NCBI GenBank assembly: GCA_050116035.1
Contig: JASFPJ010000027.1
Span: forward strand, 1 to 17,802
Origin: SOIA01 sp050116035
GTDB lineage: Bacteria; Acidobacteriota; Aminicenantia; Aminicenantales; Aminicenantaceae
Length of the DNA: 17,802 nt
Direction of reading: 5' to 3'
The notes under the pieces were generated by a model, which was given only the letters and a program-made list of their open reading frames with translations, was not told where the DNA came from and did not search any database. Position numbers and translations under genes: made by a program. Within the stretch, counting starts at the first letter, position 1; every line of letters starts with the position of its first letter. Of this stretch, positions 1-6,577 are shown piece by piece.

Positions 1-1
1 G

Positions 2-364
2 ATTATTACTGCTGTAGTTCAAAGCAGTTCAATAACAACTTCTTTGATTGTTCCCCTAGCTGGCGCCGGAGTGTTGACACTCCGAAAAATCTTTCCCTAT
101 ACACTGGGTACTAATATCGGGACGACCGTAACAGCCATGATGGCCGCATTTGCCACGTTGAATCCCGTCGCCATTACAGTCGCTTTTGCGCATCTTTTAT
201 TTAATGTATTTGGAATAGTCATTATTTATCCTTTTAAAAAAGTTCCCATTTGGCTAGCTGAAAAGTTCGCCAAAATCACAGCAAAATCAAAAAAGAATAC
301 AATAATTTTTCTAATCATATATTTTCTTCTCCATATTATTCCTTTGGTTTACTTTATAATTTAG
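2..364 (+). CDS. Na+/phosphate cotransporter, C-terminal part (5' end outside window)
   Basis: This is the last 120 residues of a membrane transporter of the Na/Pi-cotransporter (NptA/PNaS) family, which takes up phosphate with sodium. The reading frame is open from base 2, so the gene starts before the window; a TTG at 44 is an internal codon, not a start. Two family hallmarks are visible: the QSSS signature (QSSSITTSL, encoded at 20-46) and the following GTNIGTTVTA segment, which together form the second substrate-binding repeat. Hydrophobic helices follow, with a last one near the C-terminus (IIFLIIYFLLHIIPLVYFII). Many family members carry a fused C-terminal PhoU domain. This one stops after the membrane part, and a PhoU-like protein is encoded separately 74 bases downstream. 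Family assignment is firm; substrate is inferred from the family and the PhoU neighbour. Confidence 0.85.
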   Translation: MITAVVQSSSITTSLIVPLAGAGVLTLRKIFPYTLGTNIGTTVTAMMAAFATLNPVAITVAFAHLLFNVFGIVIIYPFKKVPIWLAEKFAKITAKSKKNTIIFLIIYFLLHIIPLVYFII

Positions 365-438
365 AATAATAGAATAGGATAGGGAAGAAAGTGAAAAATT
401 GTTTGTTTATGTCTTTTTCATGATAGGGAGAGAGTCAA

Positions 439-1110
439 ATGTTTAAAAAATGGCTAGCAATCTTTAAAAAAGATAGCCTCCTTGACCGCGCTTATCAGAG
501 GTCATTCGAGATGCTGGACATCACTCAATCAATGTATATTGAAGCTAAAAAATCCTTACGGCAGAGGGAAGATACTGAGGTTGACCTCAAGGTGAAGGAG
601 ACGGATAAAAAGGTCAACAGCTTCGAGCGAGAAGTCAGGCGCATGGTGCTGAATCACCTAGCTGTTGTGGGGACTGCAAATTTACCTTCGGCATTGGTCT
701 TGATCTGTATCATCGTTGACATAGAGCGTATAGGAGATTATGCCAAGAACATGGTTGAGCTTGCTCTTGAACATCCAGGTAAGCTTCATGGAAGAGAATT
801 CGAGGAAAAGGTCTCCCGTATCGAAGAGGCAGTGGAGGATAACTTCATACAGACAAAGAAATGTTTCGAAGAAGGGGATGCAGATTTAGCCTTAAAGCTA
901 CTGAAAACATATGCGTGGGTCAATGACAGTTGTGATGATATCGTTGTGACTTTGGTCAAGGAAAAGGACGCGGATATCAAGCCTGGGGATGCTGCAGCTC
1001 TGGCTTTGCACACTCGATGGCTCAAACGCATTAACTCTCACCTGCGCAATATCACCACAAGTGTGGTCAATCCCTTTGATCGAATCGGGTTCGAGCCAAA
1101 AGAGCAATAG
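439..1110 (+). CDS. PhoU-like domain protein
   Basis: A 223-residue, predominantly helical cytoplasmic protein of the PhoU family, which modulates phosphate transport and is often tied to Na/Pi cotransporters. The first helical repeat carries the family metal-binding signature (DIERIGDYAKNMVE, residues 94-107, with E96 and D100). At the matching place in the second repeat (RWLKRINSHLRNI, residues 193-205) the acidic residues are replaced by K and S, so only one of the two usual metal sites appears intact. The start is supported by an AGGGAGAGAG ribosome site at 425-434. The next gene begins 12 bases after the stop, suggesting co-transcription. It probably works as the detached regulatory domain of the cotransporter upstream. 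Family confident; partner inferred. Confidence 0.85.
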   Translation: MFKKWLAIFKKDSLLDRAYQRSFEMLDITQSMYIEAKKSLRQREDTEVDLKVKETDKKVNSFEREVRRMVLNHLAVVGTANLPSALVLICIIVDIERIGDYAKNMVELALEHPGKLHGREFEEKVSRIEEAVEDNFIQTKKCFEEGDADLALKLLKTYAWVNDSCDDIVVTLVKEKDADIKPGDAAALALHTRWLKRINSHLRNITTSVVNPFDRIGFEPKEQ

Positions 1111-1122
1111 GGGGAAATAGCC

Positions 1123-1653
1123 ATGAATGGAGAAGGCCAGTCCTTTTCTGCTTTCCGTGAGGAACAAAAGTTTCAACAGATCTGGGTTTGGTTTATCGTT
1201 CTCGGGATAGCTGTGTTGATGTGGTATTCCGCAATCCAGCAGATTATACTCCGCCGACCATTTGGCAGTCGACCCGCACCAGACACTCTGTTGATTATTT
1301 TTTGGCTCTTATTCGGTGTAGGCTTGCCAGCGCTCATATTTTCTGTCAGGTTGATCACTGAGGTCCGGAGTGACGCGATATACCTTCGCTTCTTCCCACT
1401 TCATCTCTCTTTCCATAAAATTGCCTTTGAAGAATTGCAGTCGTTCGAAGTGCGAAAGTATAATGCACTCAGGGAATATGGGGGCTGGGGAATCCGGTAT
1501 GGCCCGCAAGGAAAGGCCTACAATGTCGGAGGCAACCGGGGAGTCCAGTTAGTGCTTCAAGACGGGAAGCGAATACTGATCGGCTCCCAGAGACCGGAGG
1601 AGTTCCTGGCCGCGCTTCAATCAGCGCACGCCAGCTACCAGAAAAGTTCCTGA
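1123..1653 (+). CDS. Small two-helix membrane protein with PH-like C-terminal domain (DUF6141-like), function unknown
   Basis: A 176-residue protein with a short cytoplasmic-looking N-terminus, two membrane helices (about residues 20-40 and 56-76), and a soluble beta-rich C-terminal domain. That domain has alternating strands such as AIYLRFFPL, SFEVRKYN and GVQLVLQDGKRILIGSQRPEEF. Two helices followed by such strands, ending in a helix, resemble bacterial PH-like membrane proteins annotated as DUF6141; this is recalled from pattern, not searched. A strong ribosome site (AGGGGGAA, near 1109-1116) precedes the ATG, only 12 bases after the PhoU-like gene, so it is probably co-transcribed with the phosphate genes. 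No catalytic motif is visible and no function can be given. Confidence 0.7.
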   Translation: MNGEGQSFSAFREEQKFQQIWVWFIVLGIAVLMWYSAIQQIILRRPFGSRPAPDTLLIIFWLLFGVGLPALIFSVRLITEVRSDAIYLRFFPLHLSFHKIAFEELQSFEVRKYNALREYGGWGIRYGPQGKAYNVGGNRGVQLVLQDGKRILIGSQRPEEFLAALQSAHASYQKSS

Positions 1654-1835
1654 AAAATCAAATCAGGTTAACTGAACATTAGTAAAGAAAATAGCTAGAA
1701 TCAGGCTTTTATATTCTTAATCAAAAATAAAGGAATTCCTCTTTTGTCATTATGGGCGAAGTATGGCAATCTTGTAAGAAAAATGAAGTTCTGAATCCGT
1801 TATGAGTGCTCAGTCCAGCGGAACGTGGCAATCTC
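1654..1835. other. Convergent intergenic gap with a short palindrome and degenerate repeats
   Basis: This 182-base gap separates the phosphate genes from the convergently transcribed permease. It holds the palindrome AGGAATTCCT (about 1731-1740) followed by CTTTTG, which could be a weak terminator. Degenerate family A repeat copies follow. No coding sequence is supported. Confidence 0.4.
1746..1773 (+). repeat. Degenerate family A repeat
   Basis: The stretch begins GTCATTATGGGCGAAG and ends TGGCAATCTT, matching the family A core (GTCATTGCGAG...GTGGCAATCTCAT) with several substitutions. It is best read as an old, decayed copy. Confidence 0.55.
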
Positions 1836-1839
1836 TCAT
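1811..1839 (+). repeat. Degenerate family A repeat overlapping the permease stop codon
   Basis: The right half (GGAACGTGGCAATCTCTCAT) closely matches family A; the left half is decayed. The TCA at 1836-1838 inside the repeat's right end is the TGA stop codon of the permease on the opposite strand, so the element appears to define the end of that gene. Confidence 0.55.
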
Positions 1840-3194
1840 TTTTTATACTTTTTCTTAAACCAGAAATAGGCGGGAATTCCCACAGCCACAGTCAATATCG
1901 CAATCGAGGAGGGGATGGGACGCTCTAAAAATCCCAGGACAAGAATCATCATACCCGCTAGTATGTAGATCACAGGGACGACCGGGAATCCGGGCATCCT
2001 GTATTCACTCTTCTTCATTCGCCTCAATTTAAAGACACCGATGACCGCGAGGATCGGAAAAATCCCGAGAGAAAAACCCATGTAGGTGAAGATCTGGTCA
2101 AGAGTGCCTGAGAGCACGATGATGATCGCGATAACACACTGGAGGATGATTGATTTGAAAGGGACATGATGAATCCCGTTGACCTCTGAAGCGAACTTGA
2201 AGAAATACCCATCCTTGGCCATCGAATAGTAAACTCTGGGGCCGAGAATGATAAAGGCGCTCAAGGAAGAGAAAAGAGCAAAAGCGATGAGGGTGGAAAA
2301 GAGACTCTCGAAGGATCCTCCGAATAAATTCCCAACGGCCAAACCACCGATTGAAATGACTCCCTTCATCTCATCAGGGGGAATGGCATAGACATAGAAT
2401 AGATTCAGTCCGAAATAGAGAAGCATGACGATGCCTGTTCCCAGGAGCAAGGAAAGAGGCAGGTTTTTTCTCGGATTTCTTATTTCTGACCCGATGTAAG
2501 CTGAAGCGTTCCAGCCGCTGTAAGAAAACATGATCCACATCAAGGAGAGTCCGATGACTTTCCATCCTCCGAAATCAAAGTTGAATTCGCCTCCTTGGGA
2601 AAAATGTCCGAAGTTTCCTTTCCCGAGAGAAAAACCCAGGAAAATGAGCCCCACAATCAGACCGACTTTCAACACAGTCAGATAATTCTGCACCTTGGAG
2701 CCAAACAGGATTCCTCTGAGATGAATCAAGGTAAATATGACTATCAGAATAATGGCATAGAACTTTTTGAGAATGACCTCTTCCAGTGACGCATCCAGAA
2801 TCCCCCAGCTCAATATTTGAGGAAAAGCCCGGCTCATGTATTCGGAAAACCCGATAGCAGACGCGGCGATGGGAGCGGAAAAACCGACAAAAAACGACAC
2901 CCATCCACTGAGAAAACCGAATAGGGGATGGAACAGCTTTGAAAGATAGATGTATTCTCCTCCAGCCTTCGGGATGGCAGCGCCGAGTTCGCTGTAGCAC
3001 AGGGCTCCACAGAGCGCAATGATTCCTCCCACTATCCACAGCATAACCATAATGGAGGGATTGTGGAGGTCTCCCATCAGAAGGCCGGATGTTGTGAAGA
3101 TTCCAGCCCCAATCATATTGGCCATGACAATGTTGGTGACAGGGAAAAGCCCGAGTTTTCTCTGCAGTCCGTATTCTGATGCGTTTTCTTTCAT
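1836..3194 (-). CDS. APC-family amino-acid permease
   Basis: A 452-residue inner-membrane transporter of the amino acid-polyamine-organocation (APC) superfamily. The N-terminal segment NIVMANMIGAGIFTTSG contains the family's substrate-binding GAGIF turn in helix 1, and GALCYSELGAAIPKAGGEYI is the typical helix 2-3 region. About 12 hydrophobic helices follow, ending in a basic tail (KKKYKK), and the length is normal for the family. The start is supported by GAGGAAAGA just upstream of the ATG on the minus strand. The gene stands alone, convergent with the phosphate genes and divergent from the DUF2207 gene. The exact substrate cannot be read from sequence; LAT-like or basic amino-acid exchangers are the nearest pattern. 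The stop codon lies inside a repeat copy. Confidence 0.85.
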   Translation of the reverse strand: MKENASEYGLQRKLGLFPVTNIVMANMIGAGIFTTSGLLMGDLHNPSIMVMLWIVGGIIALCGALCYSELGAAIPKAGGEYIYLSKLFHPLFGFLSGWVSFFVGFSAPIAASAIGFSEYMSRAFPQILSWGILDASLEEVILKKFYAIILIVIFTLIHLRGILFGSKVQNYLTVLKVGLIVGLIFLGFSLGKGNFGHFSQGGEFNFDFGGWKVIGLSLMWIMFSYSGWNASAYIGSEIRNPRKNLPLSLLLGTGIVMLLYFGLNLFYVYAIPPDEMKGVISIGGLAVGNLFGGSFESLFSTLIAFALFSSLSAFIILGPRVYYSMAKDGYFFKFASEVNGIHHVPFKSIILQCVIAIIIVLSGTLDQIFTYMGFSLGIFPILAVIGVFKLRRMKKSEYRMPGFPVVPVIYILAGMMILVLGFLERPIPSSIAILTVAVGIPAYFWFKKKYKK

Positions 3195-3329
3195 TCTTTC
3201 CTCAATACGTAATACTTCATGTAAAGGTTATGAGTTGTGGTAAAACGTCTCATTTTAACAAGTTCATTATATTATTGCGAGAAGCAAAACTACACTGAAG
3301 TCTTCCTTAATTTTTATTTAGGTTATTTA

Positions 3330-3481
3330 GGGGTCGCATCTCAACATTCGACATTTCTTCTCACCTGGCAGGGTTGATTCATTATGAGGAAGCTTGGGCA
3401 ATCAATTATGGATGAGTTTTTTTTCGGTGATAAAGATTGTTCTTGATTGAACGGAAATGTCGAATGTTGAGATGCGACCCC
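3330..3481. mobile_element. MITE/REPIN-like element with perfect 27-bp inverted ends (family B)
   Basis: Bases 3330-3356 (starting GGGGTCGCATCTCAAC) and 3455-3481 (ending GAGATGCGACCCC) are exact reverse complements over 27 bases, enclosing 98 bases with no coding potential. Such short non-coding elements with inverted ends fit a non-autonomous transposon or REP doublet. No transposase lies in the window and no clear target duplication is visible. A further single copy of the same 27-mer with two mismatches lies at 16814-16840, showing that it is a dispersed family. The right end sits 77 bases before the start of the DUF2207 gene, so it may lie in or near that gene's promoter. Confidence 0.75.
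3380..3409 (+). repeat. Degenerate family A repeat nested in the family B element
   Basis: The interior of the family B element contains CATTATGAGGAAGC followed by TTGGGCAATCAATTAT, which resembles a decayed family A copy. Similarity is partial, so this is tentative. Confidence 0.35.
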
Positions 3482-3558
3482 AATTTATTCGACAAAACAT
3501 TCAGATTGTGCTATTTTTTCACCGAAGTTCAAGAGATGTGTTATGCAGGATGAGGGTC

Positions 3559-5409
3559 ATGACTCGAAAACTCAGAATTAAATCACTTGTGTTGGCTTTG
3601 GCTGTCTGTTTTCTTCTTCTGTCTGCTCCTTTCCTGGCGGAGGCCCAATCCAAGAATTTCTATTATCCCAATGTCAGGATTGAGATTAATATTGCCCGAG
3701 ATGGTTCCTTCACGGTGGATGAGTACCGGACATACGATTTCCAGGGAAGCTTTTCCTGGGCATTGCTCACAATTCATCTGCGCGTGATCCGTAACGGTTA
3801 CAGCACCAACCTCTCCATCGAAGATTTCAAGATTTTTGATGAGCGCGGACGACCTATGAGAACGGAGTCTTCCCGGAGGGGAGATATGTTTGAGGCCAAG
3901 TGGTATTACTCCGCTTCCAACGAGCAGAGAACCTTCCATTTCCAATATCGCTTAAGAGGCGGAATCATATCCTATCCTGAAGTGTCAGAGCTTTACTGGC
4001 CGGTTATCGGAAGCGGATGGGACAAGCCTACGAAATTTGCGAGTGTGATCGTCCACCTCCCTGAACCTGTGGCCAACAAAGAGGATATCCTGGTTTACGG
4101 TCACGGGCCCCTCTCAGGCGTAGCGGAGATCGTGGACAGGAAAACGACTCGTTTCACCGCCTCGAACATCCGAGCCGGGCAGTTCATGGAGATTCGGATG
4201 GTATGGCCTGCAGGGCTTGTTTCCGGTGTCTCCTCCAGCCGCCACACAAGGGAGTCCATCAAGCAGGAAGAAGCCCGCTTTGTGCAGGAGACGATCGATA
4301 GAGCTCGCCGAGCCCAGGAAGAAGCAGCACAGAGGCGGAAAACGCAGAGTCGTCTGCTGTATATCTGGTTGGCCTGGATGGTCGCTGCTCCGTTGATCTG
4401 GCTGCCCTTCTATGTGCGTTTCTGGAAGAAAGTGGGGAAAGATTACCGATTTGATGATATCCCTGAATACTACAGGGAACTTCCCTCAGATCTTTCACCG
4501 GCCCTAGTCGAGGTTCTTCTCCGGGAGGGCCGGGATATCACGCCTCGTTCGTTCACAGCGACTTTGTTTGACCTGGCCAGACGCGGCTATATCGAGTTAG
4601 ATGATAAACTTGTGGAGAAAAGGCGTCTTTTCGGGACAAAGCAGGTGTACGAGACAACAGTCACACTCAAGAAAAACTTCATGGATGACTCAGAGCTCCA
4701 TTCTTTCGAGCATGCGCTCCTTCATCATCTGTTCGTAACAGTGGGAGAGCAATACCCCAAGAATGGAGCGAAGATCAAGCTAAAAGAGCTCGAGGATTAT
4801 CTCGAGAAGAAAGCCAAGGATTTCCAGAAGTGGTACAGGGGATGGATGAAATCAGTGCGGAGGGAATCCAAGACGCTCGAGTTTATCGAACCAGCCAGCT
4901 CAAGGATGCGCACTATATTCCTGGCCGCCACAATGCCTCTTGCTTTCTTCACTGGGAACATTGTGCTTTTATTGTTGTCCAGCATCCTGATACCGAAGAT
5001 CAAACGGAGAGGCCGCCATTGGGCCAGGGAGAACGAGTTGTGGAGAGCCCTCGACCGGTTTCTGGATGATTTTGCCCGGTTTAAAGATCTACCTCCAGAG
5101 GCCTACAAACTCTGGGAGCACTACTTAGTGTTTGGTATTCTTTTTGGAAACGCGAAGAAGATCATCAATAAGCTGCCCATCATTCTCAAGGATGAACGGG
5201 CTGTGGCACCGGTCTGGTACTATGGCTTCCATAGGGCCTCCTTCATCAGTACTGGACGCATCGAGAGTATGATCAACAGCATTGAGTCGATGTCTACGTC
5301 CATCGTCCAAGCCAGCACCTCTGCGGCTCATTATTCTTCCGGAGGTGGGGGCGGATTCAGCGGCGGAGGCGGTGGAGGCGGCGGAGGCAGTGGTGGTACT
5401 GCCGGATAA
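3559..5409 (+). CDS. DUF2207-type membrane protein with glycine-rich C-terminus
   Basis: A 616-residue envelope protein. It begins with a Sec signal peptide (MTRKLRIKSLVLALAVCFLL, cleavage likely after AEA near residue 29). An extracytoplasmic beta-rich domain of about 230 residues (NVRIEINIARDGSFTVDEYR onward) is typical of DUF2207. A charged coiled segment, membrane helix 1 (about 266-289), a cytoplasmic domain with a winged-helix-like LFDLARRGYIEL stretch, and a membrane hairpin (about 451-478) follow. The tail at 593-616 is almost all glycine and serine. Signal, DUF2207 domain, helices and Gly-rich tail in that order is the normal family build; function is unknown. The frame is open back to an ATG at 3457, but that start lies inside the repeat element. 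The ATG at 3559, with AGGATGAGG before it and a signal peptide directly after, is preferred. Confidence 0.8.
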   Translation: MTRKLRIKSLVLALAVCFLLLSAPFLAEAQSKNFYYPNVRIEINIARDGSFTVDEYRTYDFQGSFSWALLTIHLRVIRNGYSTNLSIEDFKIFDERGRPMRTESSRRGDMFEAKWYYSASNEQRTFHFQYRLRGGIISYPEVSELYWPVIGSGWDKPTKFASVIVHLPEPVANKEDILVYGHGPLSGVAEIVDRKTTRFTASNIRAGQFMEIRMVWPAGLVSGVSSSRHTRESIKQEEARFVQETIDRARRAQEEAAQRRKTQSRLLYIWLAWMVAAPLIWLPFYVRFWKKVGKDYRFDDIPEYYRELPSDLSPALVEVLLREGRDITPRSFTATLFDLARRGYIELDDKLVEKRRLFGTKQVYETTVTLKKNFMDDSELHSFEHALLHHLFVTVGEQYPKNGAKIKLKELEDYLEKKAKDFQKWYRGWMKSVRRESKTLEFIEPASSRMRTIFLAATMPLAFFTGNIVLLLLSSILIPKIKRRGRHWARENELWRALDRFLDDFARFKDLPPEAYKLWEHYLVFGILFGNAKKIINKLPIILKDERAVAPVWYYGFHRASFISTGRIESMINSIESMSTSIVQASTSAAHYSSGGGGGFSGGGGGGGGGSGGTAG

Positions 5410-5496
5410 TCAAACTGGGCGACCAGGAATGAATGTGCAAAAAAGCAGTTGCGTTTCGGGACGCGGCCCCAATCCATTAGTAAAGGTGAATTGACT

Positions 5497-6369
5497 ATGA
5501 GAAAGGTACTCACACGACGCGATTTCATCAAGGGAAGCACTGTGGCGGTGTTAGGAGCCGCATGGGGTTTTCCCGCCCAACAGGTCAAGAAGTCAAAAGT
5601 CATTCTGATTCGGCATAAGGATGCGCTGGATGAGAATTCCAGGATCAATGCAGAGGTCATCCAGAAGATGCTGGATGAGGCGGTCATGACTTTGTTCGGT
5701 CAGCAGAGTCCGGTCGAAGCCTTCAAGAAAATAATCCAACCGGGCGAAATCGTGGGGATAAAGAGCAACGTTTGGTCTTACCTGCCGACTCCGCCAGAGG
5801 TTGAGAGTGCGATCAAGCGGCGGCTGATCGATGTCGGAGTGAAGGAAGAAGATATCGGTATTGATGACCACACTGTTCGGACCAACCCGATATTTGTCAA
5901 TTCTACTTCATTAATTAATGTCCGGCCTCTCCGGACGCATTATTTGGCTGGGGTCAGCGGCTGCATGAAGAATTACATCATGTTTGCCAAGTCTCAGTCG
6001 GCTTTGCATCCGAACAGCTGCTCAGGTCTCGGATCACTTTTTTATTTGCCTCAAGTCAAAGGGAAGACACGGTTGAATATTCTCTGCGCCCTGACTCCTC
6101 AGTTTCACGGGCGCGGTCCCCACCATTTCAGCCGGCGCTATGTGTGGGATTATGGGGGATTGATTGTCGGCCAGGATCCAGTGGCCGTGGATGCGACCGG
6201 TTTGCGTCTCATCATAGCCAAGAGGACCGAACAACTCGGGAAAGACAGAGCCATCCCTCCTGTGCCCAGGCATATTCGAGATGCAGATGTGAAACACGGA
6301 TTGGGCACGAGCGACCCGAATAAAATTGATTTGATCAAACTGGGTTGGACAGACGATATTTTAATCTGA
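5497..6369 (+). CDS. Tat-exported DUF362-domain protein
   Basis: A 290-residue protein with an N-terminal twin-arginine signal (TRRDFIKGSTVAVLGAAWGF, R7-R8), so it should be exported folded. The body matches DUF362: GEIVGIKSNVW early, HYLAGVSGCMKNYIMFAKS in the middle, and the conserved end VGQDPVAVDATGLRLI. DUF362 proteins are poorly characterised; some are fused to ferredoxin domains, which is not the case here, and no Cys-rich cluster is present. The frame is open from an ATG at 5449, but the ATG at 5497 has a ribosome site (AAAGGTGA, 5482-5489) and places the Tat motif at the N-terminus. The gene lies 87 bases after DUF2207 and is followed by repeats, so it may be expressed alone. Family fairly sure, function unknown. 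Confidence 0.75.
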   Translation: MRKVLTRRDFIKGSTVAVLGAAWGFPAQQVKKSKVILIRHKDALDENSRINAEVIQKMLDEAVMTLFGQQSPVEAFKKIIQPGEIVGIKSNVWSYLPTPPEVESAIKRRLIDVGVKEEDIGIDDHTVRTNPIFVNSTSLINVRPLRTHYLAGVSGCMKNYIMFAKSQSALHPNSCSGLGSLFYLPQVKGKTRLNILCALTPQFHGRGPHHFSRRYVWDYGGLIVGQDPVAVDATGLRLIIAKRTEQLGKDRAIPPVPRHIRDADVKHGLGTSDPNKIDLIKLGWTDDILI

Positions 6370-6389
6370 TGTACATTGGAGACAGATAA

Positions 6390-6434
6390 ATTGGGGACAG
6401 TCCCCAATAAAAAAAGAGGACAGGCCCCTTTTTT
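6390..6434. repeat. Family C palindrome pair downstream of the DUF362 gene, possibly a terminator
   Basis: ATTGGGGACAGTCCCCAAT (6390-6408) is a perfect palindrome around a single central base. It is followed by a second imperfect palindrome (AAAAAGAGGACAGG then CCCCTTTTTT) ending in a T run. The second hairpin could act as a bidirectional intrinsic terminator. The same two-part unit recurs at 8428-8475. Confidence 0.6.
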
Positions 6435-6520
6435 GGTGAGTTGTCAATGCAAAAAGAGCGAAGAAATCTCATCCAATTGTTAAAGGAAGAAGCAGAGTAA
6501 CATAGGGAGATATTATGATT

Positions 6521-6550
6521 GTCATTGCGAGCGAAGAGTGGCAATCTCAT
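6521..6550 (+). repeat. Family A repeat upstream of the LVIVD gene
   Basis: A clear 30-base copy (GTCATTGCGAGCGAAGAG then TGGCAATCTCAT). The ATTGC and GCAAT arms can pair into a small hairpin. It ends 27 bases before the preferred start codon at 6578, so it probably falls in the leader of that gene. Confidence 0.75.
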
Positions 6551-6577
6551 ACAAAGGAATAAATGCGGAGAACTAAA

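Noticed and set aside
3300..3500. A target-site duplication around the family B element
   Set aside because: The flanks are A/T rich with similar short words, but no exact direct duplication abuts both ends.
3457..3558. An upstream start for the DUF2207 protein
   Set aside because: The first residues would be encoded by the right end of the inverted-repeat element, and the signal peptide would no longer be N-terminal.
5331..5687. A minus-strand reading frame rich in proline
   Set aside because: The proline run is the complement of the glycine codons in the DUF2207 tail.
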